This document shows, piece after piece, positions 45,674 to 54,242 of a stretch of DNA of 64,000 bases. The first letter of the stretch is position 1. The number at the start of each line of letters is the position of its first letter. The position numbers and the translations under genes were made by a program. Below the pieces are notes generated by a model, which did not search any database, had not been told where the DNA came from, and worked only from the letters and a program-made list of their open reading frames with translations. The DNA is from Collinsella sp. BG-O-102 (lineage in GTDB: Bacteria > Actinomycetota > Coriobacteriia > Coriobacteriales > Coriobacteriaceae), in contig NZ_JAMOKO010000007.1 of the NCBI RefSeq assembly GCF_023656745.1, positions 1-64,000 on the forward strand, read 5' to 3'.

Positions 45674-47122
45674 ATGCATATGTCTTTGCTAAACCGCGTA
45701 CAGCAGCTGCCGAAGGGCTTTGTTTGGGGCGCCGCAACCGCCGCGTACCAAACGGAAGGTTCCACGAAGGTGGCAGGCAAGGGTAAGACCATGTGGGACG
45801 ATTACCTTGTCGCCCAGGGTCGCTTTTTGCCCGACCCGGCCAGTGATTTCTACAACCGCTACGAGGAGGATATCCGCCTTTCTGCCGAGCATGGACTCAA
45901 CGCCATTCGTGTGTCCATCGCCTGGACCCGCATCTTCCCCAACGGCGACGATGCCGAGCCCCTCGCCGAGGGCGTTAAGCACTACCACGAGCTGTTCGCC
46001 TGCTGCAAAAAGTATGGCGTCGAGCCCTATGTGTCCCTGCATCACTTTGACTCCCCCGCCGCCCTGTTCAACCAGGGCGACTGGCTCAACCGCAAGACCG
46101 TCGACGCCTATGTGCGCTATGCCGAGTTCTGCTTCCGCGAGTTCCGCGAGGTCAAGAATTGGTTCACCATCAACGAGCTCATCAGCCTCTCGCACTCCCA
46201 ATACATCCAAGGCAACTTCCCGCCCAACCATCACTTTGATGTGACGAGCGGCATCCAGAGCCAGCACAACGAGCTCGTTGCCCACGCCCGCGCCGTCAAC
46301 CTGTATAAGGATCTTGACGAGACCGAGCACCTGGGCGGACGCATTGGCATGGTCAACGTCCTGACGCCGGCATATCCTGCCACCGACTCGCCCGCCGACC
46401 AGCACGCCGCCGACCTGTACAACGCCTTCTACACCGACTTCATCATGGACGGCGCCTTCCTGGGTCACTACTCCGCGCGCACCCTCTCACTCATCAACGA
46501 GATTCTGCGTGCCAACAACGCCACACTTACGGTTGAGGACAGCGACATGGAGGAGCTCGCCAAGGCGGCGCCCCGCAACGATATGTTCGGCCTCAACTAC
46601 TATCAGTCGGCGTTTATCGCCGCCTACGATGGCGAGTCAACCAACAGCTTTAACGGCACCGGAGACAAGGGCACCTCGTGCTTTAAGTTTAAGGGCGTCG
46701 GGCAGCAGGTCGATATGCCGGGTATCCCCACCACCGACTGGGATTGGCTCATCTACCCGCAAGGCCTCTACGACACGCTCAAGCACATCAGCGCCACCTA
46801 TCCCAACCTCCCCGTCATCTATATCACCGAAAACGGCCTGGGCCACAAGGACCCCGAGCCCGACGCAAACGGCATCGTCGCCGATCCCGAGCGCATCGAC
46901 TTTGTCGACCAGCACATGGAGAAGGTGCTCCAGGCGCGCGCCGAGGGCGTCGACGTCCAGGGCTACTTTATCTGGAGCCTGCAGGACCAGTTCTCGTGGG
47001 CCAATGGCTATAACAAGCGCTACGGCCTGTTCTACATCGACTTCGACACGCAAAAACGCTACATCAAGCAGTCGGCACTCTGGTACAAGGAGCTCGCCGA
47101 CACTATGGCGGACGCGCAGTAG
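45674..47122 (+). CDS. Glycoside hydrolase family 1 6-phospho-beta-glycosidase, module 2
   Basis: A 482-residue GH1 enzyme. The acid/base glutamate is in WFTINELISLSHS and the nucleophile in YITENGLGHKD. The phosphate loop FSWANGYNKRYGLFYIDFDT is LacG-like. In this module the hydrolase precedes the transporter, the reverse of modules 1 and 3. The start is uncertain between ATGs at 45674 and 45680; GAGAGGG fits the second better by spacing. It is a paralogue of the enzymes at 42594 and 52373 but the most divergent of the three. Confidence 0.92.
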   Translation: MHMSLLNRVQQLPKGFVWGAATAAYQTEGSTKVAGKGKTMWDDYLVAQGRFLPDPASDFYNRYEEDIRLSAEHGLNAIRVSIAWTRIFPNGDDAEPLAEGVKHYHELFACCKKYGVEPYVSLHHFDSPAALFNQGDWLNRKTVDAYVRYAEFCFREFREVKNWFTINELISLSHSQYIQGNFPPNHHFDVTSGIQSQHNELVAHARAVNLYKDLDETEHLGGRIGMVNVLTPAYPATDSPADQHAADLYNAFYTDFIMDGAFLGHYSARTLSLINEILRANNATLTVEDSDMEELAKAAPRNDMFGLNYYQSAFIAAYDGESTNSFNGTGDKGTSCFKFKGVGQQVDMPGIPTTDWDWLIYPQGLYDTLKHISATYPNLPVIYITENGLGHKDPEPDANGIVADPERIDFVDQHMEKVLQARAEGVDVQGYFIWSLQDQFSWANGYNKRYGLFYIDFDTQKRYIKQSALWYKELADTMADAQ

Positions 47123-47298
47123 CGCATCGCCTCGCTTTCCCCCGAGAAGGGAGCGGCCCTATGCGATACAAACCCAGCCGCCCCCCTCTCTCCCCCTGGG
47201 ACCGGCCCCGCCTGCACCCGGGCTTTTAGCAAGCGGGAGACCATATAGGTTTTCAACGTCCATGCCATTAAGATTTCATGCAAAGAGGAGCGTGAACT

Positions 47299-49059
47299 AT
47301 GGAATCGATCGTTAAGTTCTTGGAGAAAGGTCAGCCGTACTTCGACAAGGTCTCTAAGAACATCTACCTTCAGGCCATTAAAGACGGCTTTTTGGCAGCA
47401 ATGCCCATCATCCTGTCTTCTTCTGTCTTCCTGCTTATTTCGACCCTGCCGGGCGTTGTCGCCACGGTCGGCGGCTTTACGCTGCCCGACTGGTGGAACG
47501 TCGACGTCGTGAACTTCTGCAACAAGGTTTACAACTTCACGATGGGCGTCGTGGGCATCATGGTCGCCGGCACCACCGCAAGCGCGCTGACCGGCTCCAA
47601 GAACCGCCGCATGCCTGCCGGCAAGGCCATCAACGCCACGAGCACCATGGTCGCCGCCATGTGCGCTATGCTCATCTTGGCCGTTACCCAGACGAGTGCC
47701 AAGATCGACGGCGCCGATGTCTCGGTGTTCTTTACCGACAACATGGGCACCAAGGGCCTGCTGAGCTCCTTTGTCGCCGCATTTGCCACGGTCAACATCT
47801 ATGCCTTCTGCATTAAGCGAGACATCACCATCAAGCTGCCCAAAGAAGTCCCCGGCGCCATCGCCCAGAACTTCCGCGACATCTTCGCCTTCAGCTTCTC
47901 CATCCTGTTTGTCGCCGTCATCGACGTTATCTGCCGCACCTGCTTGGCCGTCCCGTTTGCCAACGTCATCTCCACGCTGGTGAGCCCGCTGTTCGCCGCT
48001 GCCGATTCCTACGCCGGCCTCGCCCTCATCTGGTTCATGATCCCTCTGTTCTGGTTCATGGGCATCCACGGCCCCTCGGTCGTTAAGCCTGCTCTCAACG
48101 CCGCGCTGTTTGGCAACATCACTACCAACCTCGCCACGCTGCAGGCCGGCGGTCACCCCGCCCTCGCCCTGACCGAAAACTTCGGTAACTACATCGGCGA
48201 ACTCGGCGGCACCGGCGCCACGTTCATTGTCCCGATTATCTTCCTGCTCTTTATGCGCTCCAAGCAGCTCAAGGCCGTCGGCAAAGCCTCTGTCGTGCCC
48301 GTGATGTTCGCCGTCAACGAGCCGCTGCTGTTCGCCGCGCCCATCATCCTCAACCCGTACTTCCTGATCCCGTTCCTGTTTGCCCCCGTGGCCAACGTCC
48401 TCATTGGTAAGTTCTTCATCGACTTTTTGGGCATGAACGGCTTTATCTATGCCATGCCGTGGGCACTCCCCGGACCGATCGGCACCTTCATCGACACCAA
48501 CTTCCAGCCGATCTCTCTGGTCCTGGTTGTCGTCCTGCTGGTCGTTGACTTCTTGATCTACTACCCGTTCTGCAAGGCCTACGACAACGTCCTGTGCAAG
48601 CAGGAGGCCGAGACCCTGGCCGAAGAAGAGGCCGAGGAGACCAAGGCCGTCAAGACCGCTGCCGCCCCCGCCGTTGAGGCTCCTGTTGTCGAGACCGCTT
48701 CTGCCACTGAGGCCTCCGCAGCTCCGTCCGCCCTTAAGGGCAAGGATCTGAGGGTTCTGGTTCTGTGCGCTGGCGCCGGCACCTCTGCACTGCTCGCCAA
48801 CGCGCTTAAGGAAGGCGCCGACGAGCTGGGCATCGACATTACCGCCAACGCCGGTGCCTACGGCAGCCACTACGCCATCATGGACCAGTACAACGTCATC
48901 GTCCTGGCTCCGCAGGTTCGCACCTATTACAACGAGATGAAGGCCGACACCGACCGCCTGGGCATCACGCTGCTGTCGCCCAAGGGCAAACAGTACATCG
49001 ACCTCACTAAGGATCCCAAGGGTGCCGTCGCCTGGATCGAGGAAAACCTCGAGGCATAA
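47299..49059 (+). CDS. PTS lactose/cellobiose-type transporter IIBC, module 2
   Basis: A 586-residue fusion: IIC membrane domain (IPLFWFMGIHGPSVVKPALN, PVMFAVNEPLLFAAPIILNP), an alanine/valine/glutamate linker (about 440-480), and the IIB domain with C490 in VLVLCAGAGTSALL. The start at 47299 has AGAGGAG seven bases upstream. It follows the GH1 gene by 177 bp. There is no IIA domain. A terminator and a single hairpin repeat unit follow. Confidence 0.93.
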   Translation: MESIVKFLEKGQPYFDKVSKNIYLQAIKDGFLAAMPIILSSSVFLLISTLPGVVATVGGFTLPDWWNVDVVNFCNKVYNFTMGVVGIMVAGTTASALTGSKNRRMPAGKAINATSTMVAAMCAMLILAVTQTSAKIDGADVSVFFTDNMGTKGLLSSFVAAFATVNIYAFCIKRDITIKLPKEVPGAIAQNFRDIFAFSFSILFVAVIDVICRTCLAVPFANVISTLVSPLFAAADSYAGLALIWFMIPLFWFMGIHGPSVVKPALNAALFGNITTNLATLQAGGHPALALTENFGNYIGELGGTGATFIVPIIFLLFMRSKQLKAVGKASVVPVMFAVNEPLLFAAPIILNPYFLIPFLFAPVANVLIGKFFIDFLGMNGFIYAMPWALPGPIGTFIDTNFQPISLVLVVVLLVVDFLIYYPFCKAYDNVLCKQEAETLAEEEAEETKAVKTAAAPAVEAPVVETASATEASAAPSALKGKDLRVLVLCAGAGTSALLANALKEGADELGIDITANAGAYGSHYAIMDQYNVIVLAPQVRTYYNEMKADTDRLGITLLSPKGKQYIDLTKDPKGAVAWIEENLEA

Positions 49060-49092
49060 GACGCTGACACCACCTGCCGCTTGCAGACAATA

Positions 49093-49134
49093 AATGGCCC
49101 GTGCATCGATGTGTGATGCGCGGGCCATTTTGTT
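49093..49134 (+). terminator. Terminator of module 2
   Basis: ATGGCCCGTGCATC pairs with GATGCGCGGGCCAT and is followed by TTTGTTT. Confidence 0.88.
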
Positions 49135-49152
49135 TAGACCGCACCCGTCCTC

Positions 49153-49221
49153 CTGTTCATCTCAATCTGTAACATCTAGCCGAGTTTTCGGGTCCCACCT
49201 GTTACAGACTTAGACGAGCAG
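49153..49221. repeat. Hairpin repeat array 2 (one unit)
   Basis: One type A unit: ATCTCAATCTGTAACATCTAG with its complement around GTTACAGACTTAGACGA. The pairing is slightly degraded. It lies between the convergent PTS and LacI genes. Confidence 0.85.
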
Positions 49222-49232
49222 GCCGAGCACGT

Positions 49233-50243
49233 CTACGCCCGCAAGTCCTTTACGCTGGAACGCTCGACCAGCACACCCGAGACAAGCGTACGGCTTCTGG
49301 AGCTCGGGGCTTCCAGACCTGCGACGACCTCATTAAGCGCACGGACGCCCAGCTCGCGGTGGCGGAACTTCACCGACGTCAGAATCGAGTTGGGAATCGT
49401 CTTGTAGAGCTCATCGTCGAAGCCGATCACGGACACGTCGTCGGGCACACTGAGCCCTTTGTCACGTAGAGCCATCATCACGCCGTTTGCCATGCAGTCG
49501 TTAGCAGCGAGGACCGCCGTGCAATCGGGCTTATCGGCAAGCACAAGGCCCGCGGCATAGCCACTATCCGCATTCCAATCGCCTTGCAGAGGCTCGGGCG
49601 GCTCAATGCCACGCGCCTCGAGTGCCGCACGCCAACCTTTCATACGGCACTGGCTCGACAACGACTCTTTCTTACCAGAGACGAAGTACACGTTTTTATG
49701 CCCGTGGTTCAAGAAGTACTCGCACGCCATGCGCGCGCCGCCCTCTTGGTCGTCACTGACGGTGGAGCAGGTAGGATGTTCCATCGGTGTGATAATCACC
49801 GTCTTGAGGTCTTTCGGTGCCTCAAAAGTATCAAAGTCATCGACCATCTGACGCAGGTTGAAGATCATGCCATCAACAGGCAGCTGCGACATCCTACGCG
49901 CCGCTTCGGCAAGGGTCATCTTCTCCCCCGCCCGCTTTTTGATCATCGTGAGCGCAAAGCCGCGTTCTTCGGCGGCATCTGCGATACCGTCAATCATGTC
50001 CACGGCACCGCCCGACAAGTGGAACAGCACCACGCCAATGCACCCGTAACGGCCCAACTTGAGCGAACGCGCGGCAAAGTTGGTTCGAAACCCGAGCGCC
50101 TCCATTGCGGAATGAACCTTATCGCGTGTCGACTCTCGCACGCTATCGGGCTCGTTGATCACACGCGAAACCGTCTTGAGAGAAACACCCGCAGCAATCG
50201 CCACATCGTTCATTGAGACATTTTTCTTGTCCATCGTTGCCAC
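49233..50243 (-). CDS. LacI-family regulator, module 3
   Basis: About 336 residues with helix-turn-helix MNDVAIAAGVSLKTVSRVIN and a sugar-binding domain with VIGFDDELYKTIPNSILTSV. The GTG at 50243 is preferred because GGAGAA stands five bases upstream; an ATG at 50234 is the alternative, and the frame is open to 50312. It is divergent from the PTS/GH1 pair at 50519-53794. Its control region contains TTGTCATT-type palindromes distinct from those of the other modules. Confidence 0.88.
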   Translation of the reverse strand: MATMDKKNVSMNDVAIAAGVSLKTVSRVINEPDSVRESTRDKVHSAMEALGFRTNFAARSLKLGRYGCIGVVLFHLSGGAVDMIDGIADAAEERGFALTMIKKRAGEKMTLAEAARRMSQLPVDGMIFNLRQMVDDFDTFEAPKDLKTVIITPMEHPTCSTVSDDQEGGARMACEYFLNHGHKNVYFVSGKKESLSSQCRMKGWRAALEARGIEPPEPLQGDWNADSGYAAGLVLADKPDCTAVLAANDCMANGVMMALRDKGLSVPDDVSVIGFDDELYKTIPNSILTSVKFRHRELGVRALNEVVAGLEAPSSRSRTLVSGVLVERSSVKDLRA

Positions 50244-50326
50244 TACTTCTCCAGTCGGTTTTGCATCGCTTGCTTTTTGCGTTCTAGCATACACTACCTG
50301 CCCGACTGACAAATCAACCGTTTACC

Positions 50327-50414
50327 GGACAATATCGACCGCTCACCCGTATATCCTTGTTGCTCTTCCAAAAATGTCTTACGTTGTCATTAACAAAATG
50401 ACAACGTTGTCATT
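50327..50414. promoter_or_regulatory. Module 3 control region
   Basis: ATGTCTTACGTTGTCATT (50374-50391) and the palindrome AATGACAACGTTGTCATT (50397-50414) are the likely sites of the module 3 repressor. ACCGTTTACCGG and ACCGCTCACCC near 50328-50347 are variants of the shared motif. Confidence 0.7.
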
Positions 50415-50518
50415 TCGCAATGCCTTCCTTAAGCAGGAAGGTTTCCGGGCAGTCCTGACCATCCATCGACGACCAGTTCCATCCACATGCATCGCGCATC
50501 AAGTAGCAAAGGAGCTCT

Positions 50519-52297
50519 ATGGACGCCATCGTAAAGATGCTCGAAAAGCATCAACCGTTCTTCGAGAAGATCTCGAGAAACATCTACCTCCAGGCCATCA
50601 AAGACGGATTCCTTGGGTGCATGCCCATCGTCCTTACCTCTTCGATCTTTCTGCTGATCGCCACCCTTCCCGGCGTAGTTGGAATCACGTTGCCCCAGCC
50701 GCTCATCGACTGGTGCAACAAGCTGTACAACTTCACCATGGGCGTCATGGGCATCATGGTTGCCGGCACCACCGCCAAGAACTTTACGGCTTCCATGAAC
50801 CGTCGCATGCCCGCCGGCAAGGTGCTCAACGACGGCTCCACCATGGTTGCCGCCCAGTGCAGCATGCTGCTGCTCGCAGTCACGCAGTTCACCACCAAGT
50901 TCAACGGCTCCGAGCTTTCTGTCTTCGATTGCACCAGCATGGGTACGCGCGGTCTGTTCTCGGCCTATATCGCCGCGTTCATTACCGTGTGGGTCTATAA
51001 GTTCTGCGTCTCGCGCGATCTGACCATTAAGCTGCCCAAGGAGGTTCCGGGCGCCATCGCACAGAACTTCCGCGACATCATCCCCTTCGGTGGCGCTGTC
51101 ATCATCTGCGGCATCATCGATGTCATCGTGCGCAACCTCATGGGCGTTCCGTTCTCCGAGCTGCTCATCAAGCTGCTCTCCCCGCTCTTTACCGCTGCAG
51201 AAACCTATCCTGGCCTTATCCTTATCCAGGCAGCCACCGCGTTCTTCTGGTTCATCGGTGTCCACGGCCCTTCGATTGTCCAGCCGGGCATCGACCCCAT
51301 CCGTCTTGCCAACCAGGCCGAGAACCTGCAGGTTCTGCTGGCCGGTGGCCACCCCGCCCACTCCCTCACCTTTAACATGTCGCTCGTGGGTGAGTTCGGC
51401 GGCACCGGCGCCACGTTCATCGTTCCGCTTCTGCTGATTCTCTTTATGAAGTCCAAGCAGCTCAAAGCCGTCGGTAAGGCCTCGATTGTTCCTGTTGCCT
51501 TCGCCGTCAACGAACCGCTGCTCTTTGGCGCGCCCATGATCCTCAACCCCTACATGCTCATCCCCTTTGTTGCCGCCGGCTGCGTCAACGTAAGTGTTGC
51601 CAAGTTCTTTATCGACAACGTGGGCATGAACGGCTTCTCCTTCGTGGTGCCTTGGGCTACCCCTGCCCCCATCGGCATCTTCATCACCACGAACTTCCAG
51701 CTTATCGCCCTGGTATTTGTCGCGATCATCATCTTGCTGGACGCCATCATCTACCTGCCGTTCTTGAAGGCATACGATAAGCTGCTCTGCGACCAGGAGG
51801 CCGAGCGCGCCGCCGAGCTGGGTCTCGAGTCCGATGGTGCTGCCACCATCACCGCCAGCACCTCTGCGCCCGCTGTCGAGCAGACCGCCGCTTCCGTCGA
51901 GCCGACCGCCGCTGCCGCCGACAGCAAGCCTGTCGCCGATCAGCCCGAGCCCGCCTCCGACGCATCCGCTAAGAAGGATGTCGATGGCCTGAAGGTCCTC
52001 GTCCTGTGCGCCGGCGCCGGCACCTCTGCCATGCTCGCCAACGCCATCAAGGAAGGTGCTGCGCAGACCGGAGAGAACATCGCTTCCTCCGCAGGCGCCT
52101 ATGGCCAGCACACTGCCATCATGGATCAGTACGACGTTATCGTGCTCGCCCCGCAGGTTCGTAGCTACTACAACGACATGAAGGCCGACACCGATCGCCT
52201 GGGCATTAAGCTGCTCGCTCCCCGCGGTAAGGAATATATCGACCTTACTCGCGACCCCGCTGGCGCCATCAAGTGGCTCCGCGAGAACCTCGACTAG
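50519..52297 (+). CDS. PTS lactose/cellobiose-type transporter IIBC, module 3
   Basis: 592 residues: IIC domain (TAFFWFIGVHGPSIVQPGID, PVAFAVNEPLLFGAPMILNP), a long alanine/serine/proline linker (about 440-488), and the IIB domain with C497 in VLVLCAGAGTSAML. The IIB end (GAYGQHTAIMDQYDVIVLAP) closely matches modules 2 and 4. The start at 50519 follows AAAGGAG with good spacing. The GH1 gene lies 75 bp downstream. Confidence 0.93.
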   Translation: MDAIVKMLEKHQPFFEKISRNIYLQAIKDGFLGCMPIVLTSSIFLLIATLPGVVGITLPQPLIDWCNKLYNFTMGVMGIMVAGTTAKNFTASMNRRMPAGKVLNDGSTMVAAQCSMLLLAVTQFTTKFNGSELSVFDCTSMGTRGLFSAYIAAFITVWVYKFCVSRDLTIKLPKEVPGAIAQNFRDIIPFGGAVIICGIIDVIVRNLMGVPFSELLIKLLSPLFTAAETYPGLILIQAATAFFWFIGVHGPSIVQPGIDPIRLANQAENLQVLLAGGHPAHSLTFNMSLVGEFGGTGATFIVPLLLILFMKSKQLKAVGKASIVPVAFAVNEPLLFGAPMILNPYMLIPFVAAGCVNVSVAKFFIDNVGMNGFSFVVPWATPAPIGIFITTNFQLIALVFVAIIILLDAIIYLPFLKAYDKLLCDQEAERAAELGLESDGAATITASTSAPAVEQTAASVEPTAAAADSKPVADQPEPASDASAKKDVDGLKVLVLCAGAGTSAMLANAIKEGAAQTGENIASSAGAYGQHTAIMDQYDVIVLAPQVRSYYNDMKADTDRLGIKLLAPRGKEYIDLTRDPAGAIKWLRENLD

Positions 52298-52305
52298 TTC
52301 CTCCC

Positions 52306-52345
52306 TCTGTTGGTGCCCGGATTCCCGGTTCGGGCACCTCTCCCT
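52306..52345 (+). terminator. Intercistronic hairpin between IIBC and GH1, module 3
   Basis: GGTGCCCG pairs with CGGGCACC around GATTCCCGGTT-type loop sequence. No T-run follows. It occupies the same place as the hairpin of module 1. Confidence 0.5.
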
Positions 52346-52372
52346 ATTCGTATCCCACAGAAAGGATGACTC

Positions 52373-53794
52373 ATGACCAACCCCATGCAGTTCCCCGACG
52401 GCTTTGTGTTTGGCGGCGCCACCGCTGCTTACCAGGTTGAGGGCGAGACCCGTACGCACGGCAAGGGCAAAGTGCCCTGGGACGATTTCCTGGCTGCTCA
52501 GGGTCGCTTCTCCCCCGATCCCGCAAGCGATTTCTACAACAAGTACCCGGTCGATATCGACCTGTGCCAGCGCTTCGGCATCAACGGTATCCGCGTCTCC
52601 ATCGCTTGGAGCCGCATCTTCCCCAGCGGCACTGGTGAGATTAACCCCGAGGGTGTTGCCTTCTATCACGAGCTCTTTGCCACCTGCAATAAAGCCGGCG
52701 TTATCCCCTATGTCACGCTCGATCACTTCGATACGCCCGAGGCCTTTTACCAGAACGGCGGCGAGGGCTTCCTGACGCGCACGACGATCGACGCCTTTGT
52801 CGAGTACGCCAAGTTCTGCTTTGCCGAGTTCACCGAGGTCAAGCACTGGTTTACCTTTAACGAGATTCCCGCGACCGCCGAGGGCAGCTTTATCGTCGGC
52901 AACTGGCCGCACGGCGAGAAGTATCGCCTGGACAAGGCCTTCCAGCTCATGCACAACATGATGGTGGCCCACGCCAAGGCTGTCGTCGCCTTCCATGAGG
53001 GCGGCTTTGAGGGCGAGATCGGCATTGTCCAGAACCTGGAGCCCAAGTATCCCCTCGATCCCAACAGTGCTGCCGACTGCGAGGCAGCTCGCATGGCCGA
53101 TGTCATCAACAACCGCTGGGTGCTCGACGCCACTTTCCGCGGCCACTATGCAGCCGACACCATGGAAGCCGCAACCAAGCTGGCCCATATCGCCGGCGGC
53201 GAGCTCGACGTCCGCGACGAGGACATCGCCGCGCTGACCGCCGCGCTCCCCTACAACGATTGTCTGGGCGTCAATACCTACAAGTGCCAGTTCCTGCGTG
53301 CCGCCGAGGGCGAAAACGACATCAACCACAATGGCACCGGCGACAAGGGCTCCTCGCGCTGGTTCCTCAAGGGCGTGGGCGAGTCATGCGTGCGCGAAGG
53401 CGTACCCACCACCGATTGGGACTGGATCATCTATCCCGAGGGTCTCTACGACCTACTGCTCCGCATTAAAAACGATTACCCCAACTACAAGAAGATCTAC
53501 ATCACCGAGAACGGCATGGGCTATAAGGACGACTTCGAGGATGGCTTTATCGACGACGCCCCTCGTATCGACTACATGCGTCAGCATCTCGCGTGGATCC
53601 TCAAGGCAATCGACGGCGGCGTGAACGTCGACGGTTACTTTGTGTGGTCGCTGCAGGACCAGTTCTCCTGGACCAACGGCTACAACAAGCGCTACGGCCT
53701 GTTCTACATCGACTTTGAGACCCAGAAGCGCTATCCCAAGGCGAGCGCGTACTGGTACAAGAACGTCGCGGAGACCGGCCTGCTCATGGCCTAA
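52373..53794 (+). CDS. Glycoside hydrolase family 1 6-phospho-beta-glycosidase, module 3
   Basis: 473 residues. The acid/base glutamate is in WFTFNEIPATAEG and the nucleophile in ITENGMGYKDDFE, with the phosphate loop FSWTNGYNKRYGLFYIDFET. It is very close to the module 1 enzyme, especially at the N terminus (FPDGFVFGGATAAYQVEGET against FPEDFVFGGATAAYQVEGET). The two modules therefore look like a recent duplication. The ATG at 52373 has AAAGGA seven bases upstream. A terminator follows. Confidence 0.93.
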   Translation: MTNPMQFPDGFVFGGATAAYQVEGETRTHGKGKVPWDDFLAAQGRFSPDPASDFYNKYPVDIDLCQRFGINGIRVSIAWSRIFPSGTGEINPEGVAFYHELFATCNKAGVIPYVTLDHFDTPEAFYQNGGEGFLTRTTIDAFVEYAKFCFAEFTEVKHWFTFNEIPATAEGSFIVGNWPHGEKYRLDKAFQLMHNMMVAHAKAVVAFHEGGFEGEIGIVQNLEPKYPLDPNSAADCEAARMADVINNRWVLDATFRGHYAADTMEAATKLAHIAGGELDVRDEDIAALTAALPYNDCLGVNTYKCQFLRAAEGENDINHNGTGDKGSSRWFLKGVGESCVREGVPTTDWDWIIYPEGLYDLLLRIKNDYPNYKKIYITENGMGYKDDFEDGFIDDAPRIDYMRQHLAWILKAIDGGVNVDGYFVWSLQDQFSWTNGYNKRYGLFYIDFETQKRYPKASAYWYKNVAETGLLMA

Positions 53795-53818
53795 CTTTTG
53801 CCGCATACTCCCTGTCGG

Positions 53819-53862
53819 CCGCATGCGAATCCCTCCACGGGTTCGCATGCGGCCTTTTTTGT
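53819..53862 (+). terminator. Terminator of module 3
   Basis: GGCCGCATGCGAA pairs with TTCGCATGCGGCC and is followed by TTTTTTGTTTT. Confidence 0.92.
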
Positions 53863-53884
53863 TTTGGCTCGACCCGAGCAGGCC

Positions 53885-54108
53885 GTTTGTCTCGATCTGT
53901 AACATCTAGTCGAGTATTTCGGCCCTACCTGTTACAGATCAAGACAAACGAGCGGCCCGAACTTGAAGATCTCGATCTGTAACACGTAACCGAGTATTCC
54001 GGCCCTAGCTGTTACAGATCAAGACAAACAGAACGCCCGAGCAGAAATATCTCAATCTGTAACACGTAGCCCACTTTCGACCGTCTACCTGTTACAGATC
54101 AAGACAAT
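53885..54108. repeat. Hairpin repeat array 3 (three units)
   Basis: Units at 53885-53950, 53968-54029 and 54048-54108, spaced 83 and 80 bp start to start. The outer stems (TCTCGATCTGTAACA with TGTTACAGATCAAGA) are constant. The inner parts are type A, type A and type B. Confidence 0.9.
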
Positions 54109-54160
54109 AAGATAGTCAAATCCAAACTTTCCAAGCAGTTATGAAGCATGGTTTCTAGTT

Positions 54161-54233
54161 TTCGGTATCACGAACATACTTTCGGTATCATTTAATGGTA
54201 TTATGATATCGAAAGTATGTTCGTGATACCGAA
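54161..54233. promoter_or_regulatory. 30-bp inverted repeat with internal direct repeats before the Fic gene
   Basis: The left arm 54161-54190 and right arm 54204-54233 are complementary at 29 of 30 positions. Each arm contains TTCGGTATCA twice (once as TTCGATATCA on the right), giving four half-sites. The 13-bp loop and arm edge include TATTATGAT, a possible -10 region. The right arm ends just before the AAAGGAG ribosome binding site, so a bound protein would block expression. Confidence 0.75.
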
Positions 54234-54242
54234 AGGAGCCGC

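Noticed and set aside
50429-53329. A 966-codon open frame on the minus strand
   Set aside because: It is antisense to the module 3 PTS and GH1 genes, with biased low-complexity composition. It arises from high GC at third codon positions.
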